The notes under the pieces: model-generated
The model's database searches: none
Seen by the model: the letters and a program-made list of their open reading frames with translations, nothing else
What the model was told of the DNA's origin: nothing
DNA from: Halovivax ruber XH-70
GTDB taxonomy: Archaea; Halobacteriota; Halobacteria; Halobacteriales; Natrialbaceae
Assembly: GCF_000328525.1 (NCBI RefSeq)
Contig: NC_019964.1
Coordinates: 2,108,001-2,172,000, forward strand
Direction: 5' to 3'
DNA: 64,000 nucleotides
Made by a program: the position numbers and the translations under genes
Part shown: positions 8,628-18,477 of the stretch, in pieces
Layout of the letters: every line of letters begins with the position of its first letter
Position numbering within the stretch: position 1 is the stretch's first letter

Positions 8628-9449
8628 TCACTCGTCGCGGTACTGATTCAGTCGTTTCTTGAGGCGCTTCGCGGCCCTCCCTGCCGCCGTGTCGAAGTCT
8701 GCGCCCGCGTCCTCGCCAGCAAAGATGATCCCGCGCGAGGAGTTGACCAGTCCGACACCGTTCGCGAGGCCGTACTCGACGGCGACCTCCGCGTCGCCAC
8801 CCTGGGCCCCGACGCCCGGGACGAGGAAGGGCAAGTCCGGCACCTGTTCTCTGAGTTCCTCGAGTTCCTCGGGTTTGGTCGCGCCGACGACGAGGCCCAC
8901 GTTGTCGTTCTCGTTCCAGAGGTCGGCCAGTGCAGCCACGCGTTCGTACAGCGCTTCGCCGGATTCGAGTTCGAGGTCCTGGAGATCCGCCCCACCGGGG
9001 TTCGAGGTTCGACAGAGGACGAAGACGCCAGCCTCCTCGTTTGCGAGGAACGGCTGTAACGAGTCCCTACCCATGTACGGATTGACGGTGATCGCGTCAG
9101 CCGACGGCCCGGACGAGTCGGGATCGACGAGTTCGGCGTACTGTCGCGTCGTGTTGCCGATGTCCGCCCGCTTGGCGTCGAGCAAGACGGGGACGTCCTT
9201 GCCGTGGGCGTACGCGATCGTCTCTTCCAGGGCCCGGAACCCGTCGGGATCCTCGTAGAACGCCGCGTTGGGTTTGAAGACGGCCGCGTGTTCGTGCGTC
9301 GCGTCGATGATCCGCCGGTTGAACGCCCACCGCGGAAGGTCGTGATCCTGCAGGTGAGCCGGGATGCGGGACGGGTCGGGGTCGAGCCCGACGGAGACGA
9401 CGCTGTCGACCGTGACGATCCGGTCGTGCAGCCGATCGAAGAAGTTCAT
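8628..9449 (-). CDS. pyrF: Orotidine 5'-phosphate decarboxylase
   Basis: 273 aa. It decarboxylates OMP to UMP, the last step of de novo pyrimidine synthesis. The catalytic signature LLDAKRADIGNT has its Lys at residue 93, a pattern of the type 2 (long) OMP decarboxylases rather than the short form of many archaea. SVGLDPDPSRIP near residues 19-30 and LVPGVGAQGGD near the C-terminus are also family hallmarks. The ATG at 9449 gives MNFFDRL; the longer upstream reading lacks family similarity. Confidence 0.95.
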   Translation of the reverse strand: MNFFDRLHDRIVTVDSVVSVGLDPDPSRIPAHLQDHDLPRWAFNRRIIDATHEHAAVFKPNAAFYEDPDGFRALEETIAYAHGKDVPVLLDAKRADIGNTTRQYAELVDPDSSGPSADAITVNPYMGRDSLQPFLANEEAGVFVLCRTSNPGGADLQDLELESGEALYERVAALADLWNENDNVGLVVGATKPEELEELREQVPDLPFLVPGVGAQGGDAEVAVEYGLANGVGLVNSSRGIIFAGEDAGADFDTAAGRAAKRLKKRLNQYRDE

Positions 9450-9538
9450 ATCCCGCGTTTCGCGACGAGGGTCGAAAACGTTGCTATCGACGCAGCCGCG
9501 TGGTCCGCGTCCGGTCGCACCCCCAGGACCGAGTCCGG

Positions 9539-9907
9539 TCACTCGATCGGTGCCGCCATCGTCGAGAGGAGCGCGTTCTCGGCCTGTCGCGAGTCCAGCC
9601 GCGTATGCTGACAGACGATGGGGACGTCGGCCTCGATGACGCTGGCGTAGTCAGTCCCGCGTGGGATCGGCTCCGGCTCGTCCAGTTCGTCGAACCTGAC
9701 GTGGCGGGTCCGTCTCGCCGGAACCGTTACCTCGTACGGCCCTGCCGGTTCTCGATCGGCGAAGTAGATCGTGATCTCGACGGCTGCAGTCTCATCGCCC
9801 GCGTTCAAGAGACACACCGTCTCGTGGCTCTCCAGTTCCGGTTCGGGACCGGTGCTTCCCACGGGAATGTAGCCTTCCGGAATGGCCCACGTCGTCGTAC
9901 CGAGCAC
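9539..9907 (-). CDS. Sensory rhodopsin transducer (ASRT) family protein
   Basis: 122 aa. It resembles the soluble Anabaena sensory rhodopsin transducer family, all-beta tetrameric proteins. Diagnostic stretches are TTTWAIPEGYIP, ESHETVCLLNAGD, ITIYFADREPAGPYEVTV, ARRTRHVRFDEL and VPIVCQHTRLDSRQAENAL. No rhodopsin gene is in the window, so a light-signalling role cannot be assumed. Many members occur without rhodopsins and may bind carbohydrate or DNA. It lies 89 bp upstream of pyrF on the same strand. Confidence 0.85.
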   Translation of the reverse strand: MLGTTTWAIPEGYIPVGSTGPEPELESHETVCLLNAGDETAAVEITIYFADREPAGPYEVTVPARRTRHVRFDELDEPEPIPRGTDYASVIEADVPIVCQHTRLDSRQAENALLSTMAAPIE

Positions 9908-10098
9908 TGGTCACACCCGTTCGGTCGACCACTCCGCTCGTCAAAACGCAGGCCCCAGACAACGCAGGGTGGACAACTGCCGAAGGCGCCCGCTGGCATC
10001 CCCATCCTGCCAGGATGGATACCGGCACCATGCGTTCGTGTCAACGACCACAATATTCATCCGTCTCCATGAGAAACAATCACCAACGATACTGAGCC
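9908..10098. other. Divergent spacer with small hairpin
   Basis: A spacer between two divergent genes. It contains the short palindrome catcctgccaggatg near 10003-10017. No ORF of quality is seen. Confidence 0.4.
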
Positions 10099-11133
10099 AT
10101 GTCCCTCACGCGGCGCCACCTGTCCCTGGTCGGACGCGGGCTCGGCGCACTGGTGATCGTCACCTGTGTCTCGCTCACGATTGCCGTGATCGCGGCGGGC
10201 GTCCTCGGCGCCACCGCCCTCCTCGTCGTCGGAACGGGACTGACACTGCTGTCTGTTCTGTTCTTCCCCGTTCTGGAGGGGACCTGGATCGTGAATTTCT
10301 GGGACCTTCCCCCGACGACGGTAGTCGCGGCGGCGATTGGAATCGGATTCGTCGCGCTCCCCGTCGTGTATCTGCGGCCGGTCCGAGCCGAGATTCGCGC
10401 GTTCGAACGGACGATCGCCGAGCCCGGAGCGTCTGCGGACGACCGCCACCCCGAACTCGCCGCGGCGAGCAGGAAACTGGCCGCTCAGGCGGGGATTCCT
10501 GAGCCCGACCTCCGCATCGTCAACCGACGACGCCCCGAGTCGTACGCGATCGGCGGCCGAACCGGCGGGACGATCGTCCTCACCCGCGGCCTGATTCGCG
10601 AACTCGACGACGCGGAGCGGGTCGCCGTGCTCGCCCACGAAATAGCACACCTGGCGAACGACGACAGTCGATTCATGCGTCGACTGCTCGTCCCGCTGCT
10701 CGTCGCCGAACGGATCGAGGTCGACGAGCGACCGACCCTGAATCGGGTCCACGGGGTGAGCCCGATTAGCCACGGCGGTCGACTCCTCGCGTGGGGTGTC
10801 CTGACCGCGGTAACGACGGGACAGGAACGCCTGTGTGAACTCGGCATCGGACTCTTCTCACGCGGGCGCGAGTTCGCGGCCGATCGTGCCGCGGCGGAGC
10901 TGACCGGGTCACCCGGCGCACTGGCGAGCGCACTCGAGACGCTCGACGACAGTCGTGGGCCCCCGACACAGGACAAGCGCGAGTACGCGCGGTCGACGAG
11001 CACGCTCGACATCCTCCCGCCAGCCAAGCGCTCGAGGAACCGGTTCTTCCGGACGCATCCCGAAACGGCTCGCCGTATCGAGCGCCTCAAGACGATGGCC
11101 GAGACAGCCCAGGAAACCCGAACGGCCTCGTGA
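10099..11133 (+). CDS. M48-family membrane zinc metalloprotease (HtpX/Ste24-like)
   Basis: 344 aa. The N-terminal half has about three membrane segments (near 14-34, 36-56 and 74-92). The zinc motif HEIAHL covers residues 180-185, and a downstream GREFAADRAA supplies the third-ligand Glu, as in peptidase M48. The catalytic domain would face the cytoplasm, as in HtpX, which degrades misfolded membrane proteins. The C-terminal FRTHPETARRIERL is also typical of HtpX-like proteins. Confidence 0.88.
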   Translation: MSLTRRHLSLVGRGLGALVIVTCVSLTIAVIAAGVLGATALLVVGTGLTLLSVLFFPVLEGTWIVNFWDLPPTTVVAAAIGIGFVALPVVYLRPVRAEIRAFERTIAEPGASADDRHPELAAASRKLAAQAGIPEPDLRIVNRRRPESYAIGGRTGGTIVLTRGLIRELDDAERVAVLAHEIAHLANDDSRFMRRLLVPLLVAERIEVDERPTLNRVHGVSPISHGGRLLAWGVLTAVTTGQERLCELGIGLFSRGREFAADRAAAELTGSPGALASALETLDDSRGPPTQDKREYARSTSTLDILPPAKRSRNRFFRTHPETARRIERLKTMAETAQETRTAS

Positions 11134-11314
11134 GCGGCATCGAACCGGGCGGGCTCGTGACTGTCGTCGATTCTCCCAGTTCGCGCCGACGCTCGCGAAC
11201 GAGGGAACGAGAAGCTGCGAGCCAGGAATAGCTGCATTCGGAAACTGGGACGGCGAACCCGTGAATTGTCGCCGTGCTGGACAGTATTATATCGCCCGAG
11301 CGAATAGGGGGCGC

Positions 11315-11755
11315 ATGGCCGACCGGATTCTCGTTCCCTACGACGGATCGCCACAGTCACGAGCGGCGCTCGAACTGGTCTTCGACGAATTCCCCGATGG
11401 AGACGTGACGGCGCTGTACGTCATCGAGATCCCGCAGGGGTACTGGGCCCAGCTCATCGGCCCCGAACTCCAGCTCCCCGTCAGCGAACAGGTCGAAGAA
11501 CACGCCGAAGAACTCCTCCAGTCGGCGAGCGACATCGCGACGGAATACGGACGGGATTTGGAGACGACGTACGTGACCGGCGAACCGGACAATCGGATCG
11601 TCGCCTACGCGGAATCGGAGTCGATGGATCTGATCGTCATCGGCAGCCACGGGCAGGAGGGCCTCTCGCGCGTCCTGCTCGGGAGCGTCGCAGAAACCGT
11701 CGTCCGGCGCTCCCCGGTTTCCGTCCTCGTGGCCCGGGGAGACGGAGACAGGTAG
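11315..11755 (+). CDS. Universal stress protein (UspA family)
   Basis: 146 aa, single Usp domain. The N-terminal RILVPYDGSPQSRAALE and the C-terminal ATP-binding signature IGSHGQEGLSRVLLGSVAETV (G-2x-G-9x-G-S type) are intact. It is likely an ATP-binding cytoplasmic stress protein. The ATG at 11315 is chosen because the longer open frame from 10955 overlaps the M48 gene. Confidence 0.92.
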   Translation: MADRILVPYDGSPQSRAALELVFDEFPDGDVTALYVIEIPQGYWAQLIGPELQLPVSEQVEEHAEELLQSASDIATEYGRDLETTYVTGEPDNRIVAYAESESMDLIVIGSHGQEGLSRVLLGSVAETVVRRSPVSVLVARGDGDR

Positions 11756-11975
11756 AAACGAGGGGAGACGGAGTGGGTTCTGCTGGCCCGCCTGCTCGCG
11801 ATCGAAGACGAACACGTACGACAGGCGGAGAAGAATATCACGAATTGAAGAGAGTACGCCAGATAAATTGAGGAAGGTCAACCTACTCGTGACTTTCGCC
11901 GCGAAAGAGGCACTTACTGGATGAAATCGTTCATCTACTTTAACCCGGATGCCACCGTCAATCGGTTCGCGAGGC

Positions 11976-13397
11976 ATGAGTAGACAAAAACTGATAGCCG
12001 TCACACTCACAGTGGCCATGCTCCTTTCGGGCATCGCCGCAGTGGGACTGGCGGCTCCGGGCGCATGGACCGACCAGCATCAAACAGACGACTCGACGGA
12101 CGGGACCGAACTCACCGTCACTGTCGAGAACGCGACCGTCTTCGTCGTCCCCGACGAGTCGAACGTACCGATGGACGGTGCGGGCGACATGGCCGATAAC
12201 GCGACGGACGACAACGAGTCCGGTATGGACGATAACGAGTCGGACGACACCGGTGTCGGAACCGACGACAACGAGTCCGATGCCGGCATGAACGACAGTT
12301 CGAACGGAACCAGCGCCGAGAGCGTCGAGCGACTCGACGAAGTCCACATGGAGGTAACCGTGGAGTCGGCGAACATCGTCGATCTCAACGACACCGGCAT
12401 GGGTGCGGACGACTCGGCCGGAATGGCCGGTGACGAGACCGACGAATCCGAGACCGACGCCGGCGGCGACGCGGCCGGCGCTAGCCAGAACCTGACCATC
12501 GGGCAGGCCACCGTCTTCGTCGTCATCGACGACGACGAGTGGACGGGTGCGGACGGAGAAACGAGTCTGAGTGACAGTGAACTCGACTCGGCCTCGATCT
12601 TCATCGCCGTCGGCGACGAGACCGACGACTCGATGATGGGTGAGGACAATGGCGTCGGCACTGACGACAACGAATCCGACACTGACGCTGGAATGGACGA
12701 CAACGAGTCCGACACCGGCGTCGGCACCGACGACAACGAGTCCGACGACACTGACACCGGTATGGACAACGAGTCCGAGACCGGAATGACCGACGGTGGT
12801 GACGTGAGCATCAACACGTCGACCATCTTCGTCTATACGACGGGCTCACTTGCCGACCTGGCCGGCGATGAGGGCGCTGACACGGCCGCAACCGACGGTG
12901 GAACGGACGTCGGCGACAACGAGTCCGATAGTGGCATCGGCGCTGACGACAACGAGTCCGACGATAGCGGCGTTGGAACCGACGACAACGAATCCGATAC
13001 TGGCGTCGGCACTGATGACAACGAGTCGGACGATAACGGCATTGGTATCGACGACGACAACGAGTCCGATGCTGGCGTCGGAACAGACGACAACGAATCC
13101 GACACTGGCGTCGGGACAGACGATAACGAGTCGGACGACACCGGCGTTGGCACCGACGACAACGAGTCCGATGCTGGCGTCGGAACGGACGACAACGAGT
13201 CGGACGACACCGCCGTTGGCGCTGACGACAACGAGTCCGACGCTGGCGTCGGGACCGACGATTCCGAAGACGACACGACGACCGACGAACAGACAGAACC
13301 CGATACGACCTGGACCATCGAGAGCGCGACGATCTACGTCTACGCTCACGAGGACATGATGGGCACCGGAGACGACTCCGGACTCGGCGACGACTAA
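11976..13397 (+). CDS. Secreted hyperacidic repeat protein with DNESD decapeptides
   Basis: 473 aa, no recognised family. A signal peptide is clear: MSRQKLIAVTLTVAMLLSGI, then an AAVGLAAPGA cleavage region. The rest is very rich in Asp, Glu, Ser and Thr. Decapeptides of the type GVGTDDNESD are repeated about 20 times, mainly after residues 80 and 310. Between the acidic tracts a short hydrophobic motif recurs about six times (VENATVFVV, VESANIVD, IGQATVFVV, LDSASIFIA, INTSTIFVY, IESATIYVY). This suggests beta strands joined by acidic, possibly cation-binding linkers. No C-terminal anchor is seen, so it is likely released or wall-associated. A TATA-like ctacttta lies upstream near 11934. Confidence 0.8.
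   Translation: MSRQKLIAVTLTVAMLLSGIAAVGLAAPGAWTDQHQTDDSTDGTELTVTVENATVFVVPDESNVPMDGAGDMADNATDDNESGMDDNESDDTGVGTDDNESDAGMNDSSNGTSAESVERLDEVHMEVTVESANIVDLNDTGMGADDSAGMAGDETDESETDAGGDAAGASQNLTIGQATVFVVIDDDEWTGADGETSLSDSELDSASIFIAVGDETDDSMMGEDNGVGTDDNESDTDAGMDDNESDTGVGTDDNESDDTDTGMDNESETGMTDGGDVSINTSTIFVYTTGSLADLAGDEGADTAATDGGTDVGDNESDSGIGADDNESDDSGVGTDDNESDTGVGTDDNESDDNGIGIDDDNESDAGVGTDDNESDTGVGTDDNESDDTGVGTDDNESDAGVGTDDNESDDTAVGADDNESDAGVGTDDSEDDTTTDEQTEPDTTWTIESATIYVYAHEDMMGTGDDSGLGDD
12180..13260 (+). repeat. Coding tandem repeats (DDNESD units)
   Basis: Imperfect 24-36 bp repeats built on gacgacaacgagtccgac, with the linker codons for GVGT between them. They are nearly continuous from about 12910 to 13260 and scattered before that. 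Synonymous differences between copies show the array is not freshly duplicated. Confidence 0.75.
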
Positions 13398-13500
13398 CGA
13401 CGCGGCGACACGGCCGTTCGATCGGCCGAACGACGCCGTCCGTCTCATTTTTCGCAAACGTGATCTAGAAGCCCCAGCGACCGCGACGGCGGGGCATGGA

Positions 13501-13644
13501 ATGCAGTCACAGATCGACACTGAGCTGATCGACACTGAGCGGATCGACAGTAGGCGGGTCGACAGCGGGCGGATCACGAACGTGCGGATGGAGAAGCTGG
13601 CGCAGGCCTGGCGGCCGATCTGGGAGTCGGTTCGGCGATCGTAG
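13501..13644 (+). CDS. Possible 47-aa ORF built on a 15-bp repeat
   Basis: ATG to TAG, 47 codons. The first half is made of five-residue periods (IDTEL, IDTER, IDSRR, VDSGR) from a 15-bp tandem repeat. The second half, MEKLAQAWRPIWESVRRS, is basic and amphipathic. It lies between the ends of two convergent genes. I cannot tell whether it is translated; the opposite strand reads through the same repeat as well. Confidence 0.25.
   Translation: MQSQIDTELIDTERIDSRRVDSGRITNVRMEKLAQAWRPIWESVRRS
13512..13586. repeat. 15-bp tandem repeat, five copies
   Basis: Units begin at 13512, 13527, 13542, 13557 and 13572, with consensus gatcgacactgagcg. The first two differ only at the last base and later copies decay. 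The array sits in the spacer between convergent genes. Confidence 0.8.
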
Positions 13645-13648
13645 GTGA

Positions 13649-15979
13649 TCAGGCCCGGACGTCTTTCGGGTCCCGATCCCAGTGTCGGTGGGCAGCGATC
13701 GCGTCGACGAACGCGTCGAGGGTGGAATCGAGCGACGAATCGTCGCGAGTCGTGACGACCCCGAGCGCAGAGACGGTCCCATCACCGTCGGCCGCGAGAT
13801 CGACGTCCGGCAGGTCGAGTCCGTCGAGCAGGTCGACACCCTCGCCGACCGCGGCGATCGGCTTCTTGTGTTTGAACAGCTCCGCGACGAAGTGGGTCGC
13901 GTCCCCCTGCTCGGAGAGCGCATCGACGCTGTCGCGCCCACCAGGAACGATGGCCGCGTCGAAGAGGACGGAACTGGTCGTCGCGTGGGCCTCGTCGGCT
14001 TCGATCGGATCGCCGCTGGCCGCCGTTCGGTCGCCGAGAAGCTTGGAGACGATCGTGACGCGTGCACCCTCGTCCTCGAGGGCAGTGCGTATCGTCTCGA
14101 CCTGCTCCGCGTCGACACCGTCGTCGAGCAGGACGGCGACCTTGCGCGTCTCGATCGTCTCCGGCGTCCGGTTCGCCATGCTCAGCGAGGGGTCCTCGCG
14201 GTCGTGGTCGTCGATCTCGTCACCAGGTGTGTCCGGCGGCTCGACACCGATGCCCTCGGCGACCCGTTTCGCGAACTCGTGATCGACGTTGTTGAACAGG
14301 TCGAAGACGACGCGTTCGCGGATCTGCATCCGGTCGACCTTGCCGAGTTCGAAGTGCGCCGCGTCGACGATGTGTGTTTTCTCGTGATCGGTCATGCTGT
14401 TCCAGAACAGCCGAGCCTGCGAGAAGTGATCCTCGAAGCTCTCGCTTCGATTTCTGATCTTCCGCCCGTCGACCTTCTCGGCGTGGTGCTCGTAGCCGCC
14501 CTCAGAGGCGGACGCCTCCGCCGGATCGTCGTCGCCGATGGAGTTGGGCTTGTACGACGCCGTGCCGGTGTTGATCTCCTGGCGCATGAATCCAGCGCGC
14601 TGGTTGTTGTGGCGTTCGGCCAGCGGTCGGTTGATCGGTATCTCGTCCCAATTCGCGCTGTTGAAGCGGTTGAGTTGCGTATCCTGATAGGAGAAGAGCC
14701 GTCCCTGCAAGAGCGGGTCGTTCGTGAAGTCGATGCCGGGGACGACGTTGCCAGGGTGGAACGCCACCTGTTCGGTCTCGGCGAAGAAGTTGTCCGGCGT
14801 CTCGTTCAGCACCAGCTTCCCGATCGGCCTGACCGGGACCTCGGTCTCCGGGATGATCTTCGTCGGATCGAGCAGGTCGAAGTCGAACTGGTCGGCTTCG
14901 TCCTCCTCGACGAGTTGGACGCCAACCTCCCACTCGAGTTCGTGTCCCGCCTCGATGATGTCGTAGAGACCTTCGCGGTTGAAGTCGGGATTGTTCCCCG
15001 CGATCTTCTGGGTCTCGTCCCAGACGAGTTCGTTCGTGCCGAGTTTCGGATCGAGGTGGAACTTGACGAACACGGACTCGCCTCCGTCGTCGACGAACCG
15101 GTACGTGTGGACGCCGAAGCCCTGCATCATCCAGTAGGCCCTGGGAAGTGCGCGCCCCGAGAGGAGCCACATGAGCATGTGCGTGATCTCCGGCTTGAGT
15201 GAGGCGAAGTCCCAGAACGTGTCGTGTGCCGAGGCGGCCTGCGGGACCGCGTCGTCGGGCTCTGGCTTGATCGCGTGTACCAGATCGGGGAACTCGATCG
15301 CGTCCTGGATGAAGAAGACGGGCATGTTGTTCCCGACGAGGTCCCAGTTGCCCGCCTCCGTGTAGAACTTGATCGCAAAACCCCGAACGTCCCGCACCGT
15401 GTCCGCCGATCCGCGCGAGCCGACGACCGTCGAGAACCGGGTGAACACCGGCGTCTTCTGGGCCGGATCCTGCAGGAAGGACGCCTTCGTCACGTCCGAG
15501 ATGTCGTCGTACTCCCCCAGATCCGGATCTTCGTACGGCTGGAAGTAGCCGTAGGCGCCCGTTCCCCGGGCGTGGACCACCCGCTCCGGGATCGACTCGT
15601 GGTCGAACTGGGTCATCTTCTCCCGGAAGTGGAAGTCCTCCATAATCGTCGGCCCCCGCTGGCCCGCCTTCAGGGAGTTGTCCGTGTCCGGGATCCTGAC
15701 GCCGTGGTCGCCCGTCAGGTACTCGCCCGCCGCATCCTCGCGAACCTCGTCGAGCTGGCGCTGTTTCGCCTCCGCGTCGACATCCTCGCCGTCGCTCGTT
15801 CCTGGCTGGCCACCGTCGGCGGCCGTCTCGTCGGGTGACTCGTCCACTGCCTCGTCGGGCGACTCCTCGATTGTCTCGTCCGTCGCTTCTGCAGTGTCGT
15901 CGCCCGTGGCTGTCGATGGGGGATCCTCCTCGAACGATTCGTCTTCCGTGCCGTCGTCGGTGGGGGATTCCGGTGGCAT
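13649..15979 (-). CDS. katE: Large-subunit catalase (HPII/KatE type)
   Basis: 776 aa. A clade 2 heme catalase that decomposes hydrogen peroxide. An acidic haloarchaeal N-terminal tail (about 1-85) precedes the catalase core. Catalytic His136 is in [12 protein letters not shown], distal Asn211 in GNWDLVGNN, and the proximal heme ligand Tyr431 in RLFSYQDTQ. The C-terminal part from about residue 650 is the flavodoxin/DJ-1-like domain ([18 protein letters not shown]) found only in large catalases. The ATG at 15979 is used because codons further upstream overlap the divergent channel gene. Confidence 0.95.
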   Translation of the reverse strand: MPPESPTDDGTEDESFEEDPPSTATGDDTAEATDETIEESPDEAVDESPDETAADGGQPGTSDGEDVDAEAKQRQLDEVREDAAGEYLTGDHGVRIPDTDNSLKAGQRGPTIMEDFHFREKMTQFDHESIPERVVHARGTGAYGYFQPYEDPDLGEYDDISDVTKASFLQDPAQKTPVFTRFSTVVGSRGSADTVRDVRGFAIKFYTEAGNWDLVGNNMPVFFIQDAIEFPDLVHAIKPEPDDAVPQAASAHDTFWDFASLKPEITHMLMWLLSGRALPRAYWMMQGFGVHTYRFVDDGGESVFVKFHLDPKLGTNELVWDETQKIAGNNPDFNREGLYDIIEAGHELEWEVGVQLVEEDEADQFDFDLLDPTKIIPETEVPVRPIGKLVLNETPDNFFAETEQVAFHPGNVVPGIDFTNDPLLQGRLFSYQDTQLNRFNSANWDEIPINRPLAERHNNQRAGFMRQEINTGTASYKPNSIGDDDPAEASASEGGYEHHAEKVDGRKIRNRSESFEDHFSQARLFWNSMTDHEKTHIVDAAHFELGKVDRMQIRERVVFDLFNNVDHEFAKRVAEGIGVEPPDTPGDEIDDHDREDPSLSMANRTPETIETRKVAVLLDDGVDAEQVETIRTALEDEGARVTIVSKLLGDRTAASGDPIEADEAHATTSSVLFDAAIVPGGRDSVDALSEQGDATHFVAELFKHKKPIAAVGEGVDLLDGLDLPDVDLAADGDGTVSALGVVTTRDDSSLDSTLDAFVDAIAAHRHWDRDPKDVRA

Positions 15980-16128
15980 GATCGATTCGATGTGGCTGGC
16001 GGAGCACGGGACACGGCTCCGCTCACAGCCCGGGGCTCGCTTCCACGAACCGGGTGGTAAAACATGGCCAGTCTGCCGTCGGCTCAGGTGGGATCCTTTG
16101 ACGTACGTCGTCGGTGTACGAGACGTCG

Positions 16129-17136
16129 ATGCGCTGGCTGTACGTCGCCCTCGGTGTGAGTATCCTCGTTGCAACGGTCGTCGACATCCTCTGGACGACG
16201 CTGTGGGTCGATGGGGGTTCGGGGCCGCTCGCCAGGCGACTCACGACCGGAATCTGGCGAGGATTGCGACGGGTGAGTGACGAGCGCCGGACCTTAAGCA
16301 CCGCGGGCCCGCTCATCCTCACCGGAACGCTCGTACTGTGGATCGCCGGCATCTGGACCGGGTGGAGCCTGCTGTTCGCCGCCGACCCCTGGGCGCTCGT
16401 GAGTACGAGAACTGGTGCCCCCGCCGATTGGCCGGGCCGCATCTACTACGTCGCCTACACCATGTTCACCTCGGGCAACGGCGACTACTTCCCGCGAGGC
16501 GACGGCTGGGAACTGGCGAGCGCGCTCACGACTGCCACGGGGATGGCGTTCGTGACCCTCGGTGTTTCCTACGTCCTCACCGTCCTGAGCGCCGTCTCCC
16601 AGAAACGCTCGTTCGCGAGCGCCGTCACCAGCCTCGGCGAACGGTCGGAAGCGTTCGTTCGGGCCGGCCACACCGACACCGACGGCTTCGACGGGCTCGA
16701 ACGCCCGCTCGAATCCCTCGGCGAACAGCTCGGCCAGCTCGCCGACCAGCACCAGTCCTACCCCATCTTGCACTACTACCACAGCGAACGGCCGACCGAA
16801 TCCGCGGCGGTCGCCGTCGCCATCCTCGACGACGCGCTGACCGTCTTCGAGTGCGGGCTCCCCGAAGGAAACGGACCGAATCGAACGGTCTGGCGCGTCG
16901 CTCGCGGCAGTGTCGATCAGTACCTGTACACGCTCGATACGGCGTTCGTCGATCCCGCCGACGAGGCGCCGCCTCCACCGGCGCTCGATCGACTGCGACG
17001 GGCAGACATCGACACGGTCTCGGACGACGCCTTCGCGGACGCACTCGCCGAACGGAGCGAGCGGCGGCGGACGACGCTCGGCGTCGTCCGCGGCGACGCC
17101 TGGGAGTGGCCGCCGGTCGACGACGATGCGGCGTGA
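16129..17136 (+). CDS. Two-TM ion channel, KcsA-like (Ion_trans_2), atypical filter
   Basis: 335 aa. TM1-like segment at about 2-25 (VALGVSILVATVVDILWTTL), another hydrophobic segment near 60-80, a pore loop at about 105-120 and an inner helix near 130-155 (TATGMAFVTLGVSYVLTVL). The filter position reads TSGNGDY (114-120) instead of TVGYGD, so K+ selectivity is uncertain. The C-terminal 180 residues are cytoplasmic and acidic with no RCK domain. A GTG at 16114 in frame is an alternative start. It is divergent from katE and close to antiporter and Trk genes. Confidence 0.8.
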   Translation: MRWLYVALGVSILVATVVDILWTTLWVDGGSGPLARRLTTGIWRGLRRVSDERRTLSTAGPLILTGTLVLWIAGIWTGWSLLFAADPWALVSTRTGAPADWPGRIYYVAYTMFTSGNGDYFPRGDGWELASALTTATGMAFVTLGVSYVLTVLSAVSQKRSFASAVTSLGERSEAFVRAGHTDTDGFDGLERPLESLGEQLGQLADQHQSYPILHYYHSERPTESAAVAVAILDDALTVFECGLPEGNGPNRTVWRVARGSVDQYLYTLDTAFVDPADEAPPPPALDRLRRADIDTVSDDAFADALAERSERRRTTLGVVRGDAWEWPPVDDDAA

Positions 17137-17197
17137 ACGCGGGTCGATCGCTCCGGTTGGGACACCGACGAGCACCCTCAGTGGACCGCGCTGGCAC

Positions 17198-18448
17198 TCA
17201 GGAGTCGGCGACCCGGGAGACGATCGGCGTCGCCGTCACACCGTGGACGACGATGGAGATGAGAACGACCGCGCCGACCAGCGCCCAGAGCAGGTCGGGC
17301 TCGGCGAAGACCGCCTCGTTCAGCGCGTGCGAGAGGTAGTAGAACGAGCCGATGCCGCGAATCCCGAAGAAGGCGATCGTGGCGCGTTCCGTCCACGGAC
17401 GATCGAAGCCGAGGAGTGAGATGACCCCCGCCAGCGGCCGGATCACGAAGACGATGGCCACCGCGACGACGGTCGCCTCGACGGTCAGCGGGCCGAGCAA
17501 GCCGCTCGCGATCGCCCCGCCGAAGAAGATCATGATGACGCCCATCGCGAGCTGTTCGGCGAGTTCGGCGATCTGATGGAGCGAGTCGTTGTACTCGTGG
17601 GAACGCTCGGAACTGCGGATCGTCACGGCGGCGACGAACACGGCAATGAAGCCGTAGCCACCGACCGCTTCCGTGAGTCCGTAGACGAGCAGGGTCCCGG
17701 CGACGGCTTCGAGTCCCTGGACCGATTGGGCGATCTTGGTGTCAGGAGCGGTGAGGAAGATGAGCCGTGAGACGAGCCAGCCCAACGCGACGCCGAGGAG
17801 GGTGCCGACGACGATACGGTAGCCCACGTCGACGAGGAGCCACTCGACGGCCCAGTTGCCCGGCGCCAGCCCGATCAGGGCGATCGCGATCGCGAGATTG
17901 GTAAACGGGAACGCCAGCCCGTCGTTGAGCCCCGCTTCCGAGGAAAGGGCGAACGAGACGTCTTCGTCGCCGACGGGACTGTCCTCGTACTCGGCTCCCG
18001 TCTGGGGTTCGTCGACCTGCACCTCGGCGGCGAGGACGGGATCGGTCGGGGCGACGACCGCCCCGAGGAGGATGGCCGTGGGGGCGACGAAGCCGACCAC
18101 CCACCACCCCAGTACCGTCGCCCCGGCGATGGACAGCGGCATCGCGATCGCGAGCAAGCGCCACGTCGAGGCCCAGGCTCGCAACCCAGGTGGCCGGTCG
18201 AGTTTCAGCCCGACCCCCATCAGTGCGATGATCACCCCGAACTCGGCCAGTCGTTCGGTCGCCGCGGGCTGTTCTAACGGATCGAGCGCCGGGAGCCCGA
18301 TCGGTAGCGAAAAGACGGCGGCACCGAACGCCACGAAGAGGATCGGAAGCGAGATGGCTCGCCGAGCGACGAAGCGCGGCAAGATCGCAATGGCGAACAG
18401 GAGGATGCCGGCGACGATCACCAGCAGATCGTACAGTTCGAACGCCAC
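17198..18448 (-). CDS. nhaP: Na+/H+ antiporter, NhaP/CPA1 family
   Basis: 416 aa from the GTG at 18448; an earlier GTG at 18502 lies inside a tandem repeat and is less likely. About 12 hydrophobic segments. CPA1 hallmarks are LLGAVVAPTDPVLAAEVQV, the SEAGLNDGLAFPF pair of acidic residues in a membrane helix, and FFGIRGIGSFYYLSHAL near the C-terminus. It exchanges monovalent cation for protons across the cell membrane, for Na+ extrusion or pH control. An extra acidic loop (EPQTGAEYEDSPVGDEDV) sits between the two motifs. Confidence 0.92.
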   Translation of the reverse strand: MAFELYDLLVIVAGILLFAIAILPRFVARRAISLPILFVAFGAAVFSLPIGLPALDPLEQPAATERLAEFGVIIALMGVGLKLDRPPGLRAWASTWRLLAIAMPLSIAGATVLGWWVVGFVAPTAILLGAVVAPTDPVLAAEVQVDEPQTGAEYEDSPVGDEDVSFALSSEAGLNDGLAFPFTNLAIAIALIGLAPGNWAVEWLLVDVGYRIVVGTLLGVALGWLVSRLIFLTAPDTKIAQSVQGLEAVAGTLLVYGLTEAVGGYGFIAVFVAAVTIRSSERSHEYNDSLHQIAELAEQLAMGVIMIFFGGAIASGLLGPLTVEATVVAVAIVFVIRPLAGVISLLGFDRPWTERATIAFFGIRGIGSFYYLSHALNEAVFAEPDLLWALVGAVVLISIVVHGVTATPIVSRVADS

Positions 18449-18477
18449 GTAGCCACCTCCCACGAGCACCGACAAAA

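Noticed and set aside
14502-16007. 501-aa open frame opposite to, or overlapping, the catalase
   Set aside because: It is an Arg/Gly-rich shadow of the katE coding sequence, a usual effect of high GC; katE has clear catalytic residues.
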